Assembly: GCA_019637225.1 (NCBI GenBank)
Contig: JAHBWC010000006.1
Location: 1-64,000 of the forward strand
Reading direction: 5' to 3'
Length of the DNA: 64,000 nucleotides
Source: Labilithrix sp.
GTDB taxonomy: Bacteria; Myxococcota_A; Polyangia; Polyangiales; Polyangiaceae
Below are positions 26,947 to 35,860 of the stretch, piece by piece; position 1 is the stretch's first letter; each line of letters starts with the position of its first letter. The notes beneath the pieces are model-generated. The model was not told where the DNA came from. It did no database searches and saw nothing but the letters and a program-made list of their open reading frames with translations. The position numbers and the translations under genes were made by a program.

Positions 26947-26960
26947 TACCCCTAGGGGTA
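26947..26960. promoter_or_regulatory. Perfect 14-bp palindrome upstream of the response-regulator gene
   Basis: TACCCCTAGGGGTA is an exact inverted repeat, AT-richer at its ends than the surrounding sequence. Half-sites of the TACYYMT type are used by NarL/FixJ-family regulators, so binding by the adjacent response regulator is plausible, but this is inference. Confidence 0.6.
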
Positions 26961-27035
26961 TTGCGGCACCGCTTTTCTTGGCGTAGTCCGCGACGGCGAC
27001 CGCTACATGCTCGTGCTCTCGCTCCAGCGAGCGGC

Positions 27036-27536
27036 TCAAGGCTCCACGAACGTTGCGCCCTCTTCGTAGCGCTTCGGGTCGGCGCAGAGCGCCCGCACTT
27101 CGTCCTTCGTGCGGACCGGATCGTCGAAGAGGGGAGCTCCGTCGCCGGCGTCGTCACGCGCGCTCGCGTCCTCGAGCTCGGACACGTCGTAGTACCAGTC
27201 CCAGACCTCCGAGCCGTCGTCGTTCTCCTTGTGCAGCTTGCAGCCCGCGATGACGTTCTCGCGCGGGCATTTCCCCTCACCGGTCCGCGCGGTGTGCTTG
27301 TCGCGGCAGTCGTCCTCGACCTCGCTCACCGCGAGTGTGTCGATGACCTCCTGGCAGAAAGGCGCGGGGTCCTTCGTCGGGCCGACGAACCGCCGATCGC
27401 AGTAGACGTCTCCCGTCACGCCGATGACGTCGCCGAAGACGTTCGCCACGCAGCCTCCGGCCTGGCAGCCGCTCGCCAGCACGAGGAGCGCGACGGTGAC
27501 GAGACGACGCGCGGTCGGAGCGAGGGAGGAGAACAC
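27036..27536 (-). CDS. Hypothetical Cys-containing lipoprotein
   Basis: 166 residues from a GTG start. The signal peptide ends in LASGC (lipobox). The mature part has about nine further cysteines (GGCVANVFG, VYCDRRF, PFCQEVID, DDCRDK, KCPREN, AGCKLHK, ALCADPK), suggesting a disulphide-stabilised domain. No family was recognised. It lies just downstream of the multihaem operon on the same strand (79-bp gap) and could be its last member. Confidence 0.7.
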   Translation of the reverse strand: MFSSLAPTARRLVTVALLVLASGCQAGGCVANVFGDVIGVTGDVYCDRRFVGPTKDPAPFCQEVIDTLAVSEVEDDCRDKHTARTGEGKCPRENVIAGCKLHKENDDGSEVWDWYYDVSELEDASARDDAGDGAPLFDDPVRTKDEVRALCADPKRYEEGATFVEP

Positions 27537-27615
27537 GCCGCGAAGGGATCTAGCGGTCGCCGGCGGATGGCGCCAGCGACGCGACCGAGTGCGGCGCTGG
27601 CGTCTCGGGCGGGCC

Positions 27616-30600
27616 TTACGGCGTGGCAGGCGGACCGGTGATGGGGCCGCGCGCGGCCGGAGGCTTGTTCATGTCGAACGGCGGCTGGAAGCGCGACAGC
27701 GTGCTCGACGCCTGGGTGACGAAGTCCGGCTGGAGCGCGGCGTCGACCGCGCGACCGGAGATCGACCCGTGGCACTGCCCGCAGAGCCCGCCGAAGAGGT
27801 CGGCGCGGAAGGCCTGGTGCGTGTACTCGCCCGGCGAGAACGACATCGCCTCGCGCTGCACGCGAGGCAGCCCGAGCTCCGCGGAGAGCTTCGTGGGCGG
27901 CAGCTCGAGGACGATCGGAACGCCGCCGGGGATCGAGAACTTCGCCGAGCCGTCGGCCTCGATGCGCGCGGAGCCGAGCAGGCGACGTCGCACGTAGACG
28001 CGCCCGAACGCGTCGTTCGCGACGAAGCTGCCGCCCTTGTCCATGGCGTCGACGTCCGCCGTGGGCGGCATGTCCTCGTAGACGTTGAACGTCGTGAGGT
28101 CCGGATCGATGACGCGGCCGGTCGGTGTGTTCTGGAAGAGGAGCGACGCGAGCACGCGCATGTCGAGCACGTGGATCTCGGCCTCGGGCTTGCCCTCGAA
28201 GACGAGCGAGTGTCCGTTCGGCTCGTCGAGCGTGGAGCGGAAGATCGGGCGCGGGAGGCGCGCGTAGACGGCGACGGCGTCGACCTCGGCGCTCCCCGCG
28301 TCGCCGAAGAGCTTCGTCTTCGCGCCGGTGCTCGGCTCCATCACGTAGACGTCGTAGTCGCCGCCGCCCGACTCGAAGCTCACGAGGAGCGACGTCGACG
28401 GGAGCGCCGACGGCGAGGTGTAGTAGCCGCTCGTCGGCGCCCCCGGGCGGGCGTTCGCGGCGCCGTCGGGGAAGCGGAGCGAGCGGAGGAAGAAGGCCGG
28501 ATCCGGCGCCTGCAGCTGCGCCGGGTCGAGCACGCCCGGATCGACGGGGTAGTCGGCCGGATCGGGGCTCGTGAAGTCGAGGCCGATCGAGCGGTTGAAC
28601 ACGCCGAGCGCGCCGCCGCCGGCGCTCGCGGTCGCGGGCGTCGAGAAGATCGTCGCGAAGTCCTTGTCCGCGAGCTCGACCACCTGCGTGGCCTCGGGGT
28701 AGCCGATCGAGCCCCGCTGCGCGTAGAGCGGGTGGTAGTCGCCGGTGTCGAGGTTCAGGCGCCGGAGCGAGAGCTGGTAGAAGCCGGGCGCGCGCTTCTC
28801 GGCGGTGAAGATGACGCGTCCGTCGTTCATGAACGTCGGCTGGCGCTCGAGGTTGAGGAGGAACGTCAGCTGACGGATCCGCGTCTGGGCCGGTGCCGCG
28901 GGATCGGGCTCGAGCGTGTAGAGGTTCGAGTTCGGCTTCGTCGGATCCGCGGGGGTGCGCTGCGGCCCCTGGTAGTCGTACGCCGCGCTCGAGAGGTTTC
29001 CGCGCGTCGACGCGAAGACGATCCGCGAGAAGCCGCCGTCGGGCGGCGCGTAGGTGGGATCGAAGTTGTGGATCAGGAGGCCGTTCTCGGACGGCGCCGT
29101 CGCGTTGATGACCGGGTGCTTGGCGCAGCTCGATCCGTCCGCGTTCATCTCGTAGACGGCCAAAGGCTCGCTCGCGCTCGACCGCGCCGCGAAGGCGACG
29201 CGCGCGCCGTCCCACGAGACCTGCGGGCGTCGGATGTCGGCGGTCGCGGGATCGAGCCCGCAGCCGGCGGTGAGTGAGGTGTCGTTCGCGCCGCTGAGCG
29301 CGAGGGCGCCGTCCGTGATCGCCGCGCCCACGCGGCGGAGGTCGGCGCCCGGCGCGTAGACGTCGAAGTCCTGCGCGCGCTTCAGGCTCCCGACGGGGCG
29401 CTTCACGTAGACGATCGCGCTCACCGGCGCGAGCTTGTGGAGCTCGCGCTCGCGCTTCAGCCACTCGACGAGCACGCAGTACGCGGGGATCTTGTCGAGG
29501 TCGCCGTTGTCGTAGTCGTGGTTTCCGGCGGCGCACGCCTCGGGGCTCGCCCGCTCGGAGCCGAAGTCCTCGAGCAGCGGGCCGCCGCGGTGCGCGATGC
29601 CCACGGGCTTGTCGCAGCCGGCGACGCCGCAGACCTCGGGGCGGTACAGGTTCTTGCGCACCATCCGGCTCGCGTTCGGGTCCTCGCTCTCGACCGCCAT
29701 CTGCGCGAGCGACAGCTCGTAGTTCCGCCGGGTCGCCGAGAGCGAGAAGCTCCCGCCGGAGCCGCCGTGCAGCCGGTAGTCGTGGAACATCGAGGCCGAG
29801 TGGCACTGGATCATCATGCAGCCCTTCTTCACGAGGACGGGCTGCACCTTGTGCGCGAAGAAGGTGAAGGCGGGATCGGTCGTGGGCGCGAGCGCGGGCC
29901 CGTGCTGGCGGGCCCACTCGTCGAAGCGGCGGTACCCTTCGTCGCTGGACGATCGGAACATGACGCCGCCCTCGTGGTAGGCGCCACCCTGCGACGGCTC
30001 GAGCGGCCGGCGAAGGAGCTCGCTCTGCTCCGGCGTCTGGGCGAGGTACTCCTGCGCCGCGAGGTAGTTCCAGCGGAGCTGCTCGGGCGTGCTCCCGCAC
30101 GTGAAATAGAGCGAGTTCGAGAGCCGTCCGTGGCAGTTCGACGCCGCGCAGGCGAGCTTCTGGAGCGACTCGTCGTCGACGCTCCCGCTGATGACGCCGT
30201 TGACGCGATCGCGGAACGTCGCGAAGTCCGGGCGCGCCGGATCGCGCGTCAGGTCGAAGTCGGCGCGTCCGGGGATGAACGTCGTGCACGGGAGGCGCTC
30301 GACGTTGGAGGGCGGGACGCCGGTGTTGTTCTCGGTGGCGCCGTTCTGGATCCACCGGCGGAGCGTCTGGTACCCGGTCCCCGCGGGGTCGAGGATCGAG
30401 CCGCCGGCGTGCTTGATGTCCGTCGTGATGAGCGACTTCACGCCGTCGTAGCCCTGGACCTCGACCTGGAACGGGTCGACGTTCTTGAGGAGGAACGCCG
30501 GCTGGCCGTAGGGGCCGTAGTCGACGAGGAGGTCCTTCCGCTTCTGGACGCCCTCGTAGCTCGCGGTGTCGAGGTTGCCGAGGGCGTTGCCGCGCCCGTC

Positions 30601-30855
30601 GGCGACGTGGCAGCCGGCGCCCGTGTTGGTGCGCACGCACGACGTCGTGAGGATCGGGCTGACCGTGCGCTCGAAGTACGTCGACTTCGTCGGCTCCTTG
30701 GTCGAGCACGCCGCGGCGAGCGCGGCGATTCCGGCGGCGAGCGCGGGGACGCGGAGACGGACCCAGCTCGACCGTGCTCGGCTTGGCTGGACGGAGTCCG
30801 AGGAGGAACGACGGGGTTCGGCGGAGGCCGAGCCGGATTGAGGCAAGCCCTTCAC
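27616..30855 (-). CDS. Large multihaem lipoprotein, HZS-alpha-like (PD40 propeller plus CxxCH)
   Basis: 1079 residues from a GTG start. A basic leader and hydrophobic segment end in AAAC (Cys50), a lipobox. The N-terminal third has three unusual haem-like motifs: SCVRTNTGAGCH (Cys73/Cys82-His83), CAASNCH (Cys236-His242) and CMMIQCH (Cys346-His352), the last two of CX4CH type as in planctomycete-type cytochromes. The middle third is a PD40/TolB-like propeller (RIVFASTRGNLSS, QPTFMNDGRVIFTAEKR). The end carries GSARIEADGSAKFSIPGGVP and a classical CGQCH (1025-1029), the same module as in the other large protein of this operon and like the hydrazine synthase alpha subunit. It is probably periplasmic or outer-membrane-anchored; electron transfer or peroxidase-like chemistry is inference. 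Confidence 0.75.
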   Translation of the reverse strand: MKGLPQSGSASAEPRRSSSDSVQPSRARSSWVRLRVPALAAGIAALAAACSTKEPTKSTYFERTVSPILTTSCVRTNTGAGCHVADGRGNALGNLDTASYEGVQKRKDLLVDYGPYGQPAFLLKNVDPFQVEVQGYDGVKSLITTDIKHAGGSILDPAGTGYQTLRRWIQNGATENNTGVPPSNVERLPCTTFIPGRADFDLTRDPARPDFATFRDRVNGVISGSVDDESLQKLACAASNCHGRLSNSLYFTCGSTPEQLRWNYLAAQEYLAQTPEQSELLRRPLEPSQGGAYHEGGVMFRSSSDEGYRRFDEWARQHGPALAPTTDPAFTFFAHKVQPVLVKKGCMMIQCHSASMFHDYRLHGGSGGSFSLSATRRNYELSLAQMAVESEDPNASRMVRKNLYRPEVCGVAGCDKPVGIAHRGGPLLEDFGSERASPEACAAGNHDYDNGDLDKIPAYCVLVEWLKRERELHKLAPVSAIVYVKRPVGSLKRAQDFDVYAPGADLRRVGAAITDGALALSGANDTSLTAGCGLDPATADIRRPQVSWDGARVAFAARSSASEPLAVYEMNADGSSCAKHPVINATAPSENGLLIHNFDPTYAPPDGGFSRIVFASTRGNLSSAAYDYQGPQRTPADPTKPNSNLYTLEPDPAAPAQTRIRQLTFLLNLERQPTFMNDGRVIFTAEKRAPGFYQLSLRRLNLDTGDYHPLYAQRGSIGYPEATQVVELADKDFATIFSTPATASAGGGALGVFNRSIGLDFTSPDPADYPVDPGVLDPAQLQAPDPAFFLRSLRFPDGAANARPGAPTSGYYTSPSALPSTSLLVSFESGGGDYDVYVMEPSTGAKTKLFGDAGSAEVDAVAVYARLPRPIFRSTLDEPNGHSLVFEGKPEAEIHVLDMRVLASLLFQNTPTGRVIDPDLTTFNVYEDMPPTADVDAMDKGGSFVANDAFGRVYVRRRLLGSARIEADGSAKFSIPGGVPIVLELPPTKLSAELGLPRVQREAMSFSPGEYTHQAFRADLFGGLCGQCHGSISGRAVDAALQPDFVTQASSTLSRFQPPFDMNKPPAARGPITGPPATP

Positions 30856-30886
30856 GCTTTCGAGGTTACACGGTCTTCGGGCCAGC

Positions 30887-31870
30887 TCAGAGTCGGCGGA
30901 GCGCGATCTGCGCCTGGTCGCGGACGAGCGTGTCCGGATCGTTCTTCGCGAGGTCCTCGAGGACGCCGCGGGCGCGCGGATCGTGCAGCGCGCCGAGCGA
31001 GTGGCACGCGGCGTTCCGGACGTTGGCCTCCGGGTCGCGCGCGAGCCCGAGCAGTCCGTCGACGCCCTCGGGAGCGCGGAGGTGGCCGAGGAGCTCGGCG
31101 GCGTTGCGGCGGACCTTGGCGTCGCCGTCGCCCGCGAGCCGCGCGACCGCCGGAGCGTCGGTGAACGCGTTGATGCGGCCGGCGCTGCGGATCGCCGCCA
31201 GCTTCACGCGGGGGTCGACGTCGGCGAGCGCCTTCGTGAGCGCGCCCTTGCCGTCGTCGTTGAGGCGGCCGAGCGCGGCGGCCGCGGCGGCGCGCACGGT
31301 GGGGTCGGGGTCGCGCTCGAGCGCGACCGCACAAGCGTCGATGCCGGGCAGCGCGAGGAACTCGCCGAGCGCGGTGGCGGCGTACATGCGGCGCACCGGA
31401 TCGGTGTCGGTCTGGAGCGTCTGGACCGTGCGCTCGTAGACCTGGCCCTTGCCGAAGACGCCGAAGACCCGGCGGCGGAGCCACCACGCGGCGATCTCGC
31501 GCGTGCGCGGGTTGGCGTCGTAGAGGAGAGGCTCGATCGCGGGGATGCAGTCGATGCACTCGACGCGCTCGCCGTGCTCGAGGGTCTCCCAGATCGCCAT
31601 CATCGATCCCGACGCGGCGACGCTCTTGATGCGGTCGGTCGTCGAGATGTGCTCGATCTGATCGGGCGGGATCGGGCCGTAGATGCGCTGCGTGCCGCCG
31701 ATCGTGTCGGTGGTGTTCGCCGTCGCGTCGCCGCTCGAGACGAGCGACGCACAGGCGAGCGCCATCGAGGCGATGATCCCGAAGTAGCCGAGCCTCCGCT
31801 CGCTCGAGGAGCGGGACGGGCGCGACGCGCGAGTCGTGTCGAACGAAGAGGGGATGCGCATGGTCTTCAT
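30887..31870 (-). CDS. HEAT-repeat protein of the multihaem operon
   Basis: 327 residues with an N-terminal membrane/signal segment (GYFGIIASMALACASLVSSG), then a series of about seven HEAT/PBS-lyase-like helical repeats (DPTVRAAAAAALGRL, DPRVKLAAIRSAGRI, DAKVRRNAAELLGHL, EANVRNAACHSLGAL). Such repeats scaffold protein complexes. Between the signal and the repeats it has CIDC, but no haem motif. It starts 4 bp after the upstream haem protein's stop, with GAGGAG overlapping that stop, so translation is coupled. It probably holds the two haem proteins together in the periplasm. Confidence 0.8.
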   Translation of the reverse strand: MKTMRIPSSFDTTRASRPSRSSSERRLGYFGIIASMALACASLVSSGDATANTTDTIGGTQRIYGPIPPDQIEHISTTDRIKSVAASGSMMAIWETLEHGERVECIDCIPAIEPLLYDANPRTREIAAWWLRRRVFGVFGKGQVYERTVQTLQTDTDPVRRMYAATALGEFLALPGIDACAVALERDPDPTVRAAAAAALGRLNDDGKGALTKALADVDPRVKLAAIRSAGRINAFTDAPAVARLAGDGDAKVRRNAAELLGHLRAPEGVDGLLGLARDPEANVRNAACHSLGALHDPRARGVLEDLAKNDPDTLVRDQAQIALRRL

Positions 31871-31874
31871 CTCC

Positions 31875-34211
31875 TCAGTACTTCCGCCCCGGGGCCACCG
31901 GATCGCTGGTGAACGGGACGAAGCCCGTGTTCTGTCGAGCGTAGAACTGGCCGCCCACGTCGATCGACTGGATGAGCGCGAGCCGCTCGGCGTCCGTCAG
32001 CTCCACCCCCTTGTCCTCGGGGTGCATCGTCGGGTTGCCGTAGGCGAAGGTGCCGTCGGTCGCGCGCACGTTCAGCTTCTTGATCATCGCGGACTCACGC
32101 GCGTTGTTCGGGATCGCCCAGAGGGGTGGCTGCTCGCCGACGAGCTGCGACATGCCCATTCCCATCTCGGTCGTCGCCGGGAAGAAGAGCGAGACGTACG
32201 ACTTCGGGTACTTGGCCGCCCGGCGGTCGTACACGACGTCGATCTCCGCGGAGGACAGGTCGAGGTACGGCACCGTGAAGGTCTGAGCGGCGCCGGTGCC
32301 GGGGATGGTCGCGGACATCTGGTAGGTGCGGCCGGCGAACGGATCGTTGGCTCCGCCCGAGTGACACTGGACGCACTTCTTGTCGAGGATGTCCTGGATG
32401 AGGATCTTCGGCGTCTGCGTGATCGTGTAGCCCTCTTTGAGCGCCCAGGGCAGCTCGACGCGCTCGGCGATCGGCGCGAGGAACTGCTGCGCCTGGCGCT
32501 GCTCCGCGACCGTCGGGTTCTGCCCGAGCGACGGGGCGCCGACGCCGGAGCGCTGCTCGTGGCAGCCGATGCAGCGGCGGTCCTCGCCGGGCATGCCCTG
32601 GATCCAGAGGCGCTGGTTTCGGATCGAGAGCCCGAACTTGTCGATCGGCTGGAGGTGGACCGGCACGTACGGCGGGATCTCCGCGAGCCAGCTACCGTCC
32701 GGGTTGACGTCGGCCTCGCCGAGGATCGCCGCGCCTTCGTCCATCGTGAGGCCGAACATCGTGACGCCCTTGGCGCCTTCGCTCGAGAAGCCCTCGATGA
32801 CGCGGACCTTCACGGCCTGCTTGAGCGCCTCCGCGAGCGGGACGCCCTGCTCGCCGAACTGCGCGCCCTTCACCGTGTCCTTGAGGCTCGTCTGCTTGAC
32901 GTCGATCGAGCCGATGCGGACCGGCGTGCCCGGGTCCACGTTCGGGCCGACGAGGTCGCGGATCAGCGGCGGCTCGGCGCGCGGCGCTACGGCGATCGCG
33001 TTGAGCTCCCAGGTCGCTCGATCGTTGTAGATGAGCTGGTTCTTCTTCGTGACGGGATCGAAGATGTAGACGCCGAAGTCCGGCGGCGTGACCGACTGCT
33101 CGGAGAGATCGTTCACGGGACCGTCGGCCCACGACACGAGGATTCGCCCGTCCGGCAGCGCCGACGGCTCGCGGTAGCGGCCGACCGGCGACGGACCGCT
33201 CGAGGTCGGGACCTCGGGGGTGAGGATCGTGTACTCGACGTTCTCCTCGTCGACGCAGGCGCGGCCGCCCTTGTCGAGGACCTTGGCGTCCATGCAGACG
33301 TCGTCGCCCTTGTTGCGGGCGTCGATCTTGACGAGCGCGCCGGAGTGGATCGTCCGCTCGCGCGTCGTCGCGATGCCGATCATGACGTTCGGCTCGAGCT
33401 CGCGGACGCTCACGAGCGAGTTCGACGGCTTCGCGTGCTGACCGGCGAGGCCGACCATCTGGGTGCCGTCCGGGTTGGCGGCGAAGAGCTTCACGTCGTT
33501 GACGCCGCCGAGGTGCTCCCAGCGCGAGTAGCCGATCTTGCCGTCGAAGCGCATCCACGGCGCGACGGTGTGCGAGAGGTTCTGCGAGGCGAGGCGCCGA
33601 TCGGCGTCGCCGCCGTCGACCGAGATGGTCGCGAGCTGCGTGACGCCGCGCCCGTGGTTGTACTCGTCGTGGCGCGTGCCCATCGCCGTGTACATCTCGT
33701 TCGTCACGAACGCGATGCGGCCGCCCGGAATGTAGATCGGGTTGATGTCGTCGTGCGGCCCGCCGGTGCGCTGGTGGATCTCGAACTTGCCGTCGCCGCC
33801 CTCGGTGAGCTGCGCGGTGTAGATGTGGTAGTGATCGTCCGCGTCGCGCTTCATCGAGAAGACGACCTGCTTCGCGTCGAACGAGACGTCCGCGCCGTTG
33901 AAGTCGGCCGTCGTGAAGTCGCTCGTGATCACCTTGAGCACGCCGTCGGGGCGCGGGGGCGTGAGCATCACGAGCTGGCCGCCGGGCTCGAAGCGCTCGT
34001 AGTCGAGCACCTGCCCGTTGCCGCCCGCCACGTTCACCGTCGCGCCTGCACCGGCGCCCGCCGTGTGCTGGCGCTTGATGAAGATGACCGCACCGACACC
34101 GGTGCTGGTGTCGGTGGAGCCGTCCGAGCCGCAGCCGGTGGTGAAGGCGTGGCTGGCGGGCAGGGCCCCGACGACCAGGGCGAGCGCGGTGACGCGGGTG
34201 ATGTTCTTCAT
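31875..34211 (-). CDS. Multihaem lipoprotein, hydrazine-synthase-alpha-like
   Basis: 778 residues from ATG 34211; upstream sequence to 34448 is open but untranslated. Lipobox FTTGC after the signal peptide. The first 400 residues form a propeller (DVSFDAKQVVFSMKRDADDH, PIYIPGGRIAFVTNEM, EPSALPDGRILVSWADG). The following module, ILGEADVNPDGSWLAEIPP, then LWIQGMPGEDRRCIGCHEQR (haem site Cys547-His551) and KKCVQCHSGG (Cys613-His617), has the layout of the hydrazine synthase alpha subunit and its many non-anammox relatives. Anammox chemistry is not implied: the beta/gamma partners are absent. It heads the three-gene operon. Confidence 0.8.
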   Translation of the reverse strand: MKNITRVTALALVVGALPASHAFTTGCGSDGSTDTSTGVGAVIFIKRQHTAGAGAGATVNVAGGNGQVLDYERFEPGGQLVMLTPPRPDGVLKVITSDFTTADFNGADVSFDAKQVVFSMKRDADDHYHIYTAQLTEGGDGKFEIHQRTGGPHDDINPIYIPGGRIAFVTNEMYTAMGTRHDEYNHGRGVTQLATISVDGGDADRRLASQNLSHTVAPWMRFDGKIGYSRWEHLGGVNDVKLFAANPDGTQMVGLAGQHAKPSNSLVSVRELEPNVMIGIATTRERTIHSGALVKIDARNKGDDVCMDAKVLDKGGRACVDEENVEYTILTPEVPTSSGPSPVGRYREPSALPDGRILVSWADGPVNDLSEQSVTPPDFGVYIFDPVTKKNQLIYNDRATWELNAIAVAPRAEPPLIRDLVGPNVDPGTPVRIGSIDVKQTSLKDTVKGAQFGEQGVPLAEALKQAVKVRVIEGFSSEGAKGVTMFGLTMDEGAAILGEADVNPDGSWLAEIPPYVPVHLQPIDKFGLSIRNQRLWIQGMPGEDRRCIGCHEQRSGVGAPSLGQNPTVAEQRQAQQFLAPIAERVELPWALKEGYTITQTPKILIQDILDKKCVQCHSGGANDPFAGRTYQMSATIPGTGAAQTFTVPYLDLSSAEIDVVYDRRAAKYPKSYVSLFFPATTEMGMGMSQLVGEQPPLWAIPNNARESAMIKKLNVRATDGTFAYGNPTMHPEDKGVELTDAERLALIQSIDVGGQFYARQNTGFVPFTSDPVAPGRKY

Positions 34212-34486
34212 GGGACGTGGAGATGAGAGCAGGAGTCGCGCCAGGGCGGTAGACCTCTGAGACCACGTCGTTCCGCGCTCATCGAACGCTTCCGTGCATG
34301 CTGCAAGGGGCTCGCGGCCCACGCTTCTCGTGGGCACGCGCCCCCAACGCTGTCCGCCGTCGGCTCGCCCCCCGGTGTCGGCCCTGAAATCCGAGGCTGG
34401 CGCGGTTGTAGGAGCGTCGCCCAGGGCTCCGTACCGCTTTCGCGGCACCGAGGTGCATCCTTCGATCGCCGCCGTATGAAATAGTC

Positions 34487-35308
34487 GTGCGGCTCGTTCA
34501 CCCCGCCCGCGCCGCCCTCCTCGGGCTCGTCGCGGCGATCACGACGGGCTGCTCCTACTCGATCCCGCGCCTCTCGTTCGCCGTCGAGCAGCGTTTCCTT
34601 CGCGAGACGACGCTCGACGACATGCCCGAGGGGCAGGCCGCGGACGGCGACGGCGTGGTGCGCGTGGTGCGGATGGGCGCCCATCCGGGGCGCTGCTCGG
34701 GAGCGCTCGTCGGACCGCGCCACGTCCTCACGGCGGCTCACTGCATCGCGAAGCGGGACGCCAAGCGCGAGCTGACCGTCGGGCAGATCGTGCCGGGCGA
34801 CGTCCACGTGGAGCTCGGCGGCGGCTACCTGCCGTGGGGGCGCGTCGGCGTGCGCTACGTGCGGGCGTGCGACGGCTACGTCGGCGATCTCGAGCACGAC
34901 CTCGCGATCCTCGTCCTCTCGAAGGCCGTTCCGGTCGAGGTGAGGCCGTTCGAGCTCGGCTACGACGTCCCCGACGAGGCCGCCGTCTACGAGCTCGCCG
35001 GCTTCGGCTCGAGCGCCAAGCCGAGGACGATGCCCGAGACGGGCTGGGCCGTGCTGTCGCTGGAGCGGCACGTGTTCCGCGGTCCGGTCGTCGGCGTGAC
35101 GGACGATCGTCTGATGGTCGAGGTGCCCGGGCGTCCGGGAGACTCGGGCGGCCCGATCGTCGACACGATCACCGGCCGCGTCGTCTCGGTGGTCTCGCGC
35201 GGTCGCGTTGGCGACGAAGGGTCGGCGAGCGGCGAGGCGACCCCGCTCGTCGGAGGCCCGCGCCTCTTCACGTGCAAGAGCGCGCTCGCAGACGCCCTCG
35301 CGCGCTGA
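34487..35308 (+). CDS. Trypsin-like (S1) serine protease, lipoprotein
   Basis: 273 residues from a GTG start. Signal peptide with lipobox ITTGC. The S1 catalytic triad is visible: His in LTAAHC, Asp in HDLAILVL and Ser in GRPGDSGGPIV. The substrate pocket cannot be read reliably. The protein should be anchored outside the cytoplasm and act on proteins in the envelope or medium, in line with a predatory or protein-degrading lifestyle. It is convergent with the cytidine deaminase gene. Confidence 0.9.
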   Translation: MRLVHPARAALLGLVAAITTGCSYSIPRLSFAVEQRFLRETTLDDMPEGQAADGDGVVRVVRMGAHPGRCSGALVGPRHVLTAAHCIAKRDAKRELTVGQIVPGDVHVELGGGYLPWGRVGVRYVRACDGYVGDLEHDLAILVLSKAVPVEVRPFELGYDVPDEAAVYELAGFGSSAKPRTMPETGWAVLSLERHVFRGPVVGVTDDRLMVEVPGRPGDSGGPIVDTITGRVVSVVSRGRVGDEGSASGEATPLVGGPRLFTCKSALADALAR

Positions 35309-35338
35309 CGGGCGCCGCCCGCGCGGACGGCGCGGCGT

Positions 35339-35860
35339 TCAGCGCAGCGAGGAGCCGTCGAACGCCATCGGCAGGAGGTCGGCGAGCTGGACGACGTGGC
35401 CGATCTCGCCGTCGCGCGAGCCGAGCCCGACGAGGACGACGGGCATGTCCTTCGCGAACTCGGAGAGCACCTGGCGGCAGATCCCGCACGGCGACGCGCC
35501 CTCGTCGTCGCCCGTCACGACGGCGCACGCGATGGGATCGCGCTCGCCGGCGGCGACCATCTGGAGGATCGCGCCGCGCTCGGCGCAGATGGTGGCGCCG
35601 AACGACGCGTTCTCGACGTTGCAGCCTTCGAAGATGCGGCCGCTCTTCGTCGCGATCGCCGCGCCGACGCGGTAGCGCGAGTACGGCGCGTGCGCGTTGT
35701 CGCGGACCGCCTTGGCGCGCTGGACCAGCTCGTCGAGCAGCGAGGCCTGCGGGTGATGGTGCGGCGCCGCGCTTCGCGTCTTCGCGCGCGTCTTCGCGGC
35801 CCTCGTCGCCTTCGCGCCCGCACGCGCCTTTGCGCCGGAGGCCTTCTTCCGGGCGCTCAA
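35339..35860 (-). CDS. cdd: Cytidine deaminase with a Lys/Ala-rich N-terminal tail
   Basis: 173 residues if TTG 35860 is used. The catalytic domain has the deaminase zinc site: NVENASFGATICAERGAI (His/Cys-Ala-Glu motif) and SPCGICRQVLSEF, and PYSRYRVGAAI at its start. It converts cytidine/deoxycytidine to uridine/deoxyuridine. The domain is preceded by about 35 residues of repeated Ala/Lys/Arg (KARAGAKATRAAKTRAKTR, then HHHP), like histone-H1-type tails and not part of the family. The TTG overlaps the stop of the preceding nucleoside phosphorylase (TTGA), placing both in one salvage operon. Confidence 0.9.
   Translation of the reverse strand: MSARKKASGAKARAGAKATRAAKTRAKTRSAAPHHHPQASLLDELVQRAKAVRDNAHAPYSRYRVGAAIATKSGRIFEGCNVENASFGATICAERGAILQMVAAGERDPIACAVVTGDDEGASPCGICRQVLSEFAKDMPVVLVGLGSRDGEIGHVVQLADLLPMAFDGSSLR

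Noticed and set aside
27416..30709. A 1097-codon alternative frame on - overlapping the large haem protein
   Set aside because: The frame ending at 27616 has a lipobox, propeller repeats and CxxCH motifs; the alternative has none and is Arg-rich.
27616..34211. Anammox hydrazine synthase complex
   Set aside because: Only the alpha-like fold is seen; there are no beta/gamma subunits, and alpha-like proteins are known outside anammox bacteria.
34212..34486. A small gene in the 275-bp gap before the serine protease
   Set aside because: Short frames only; none has a start with a ribosome site or a recognisable composition.
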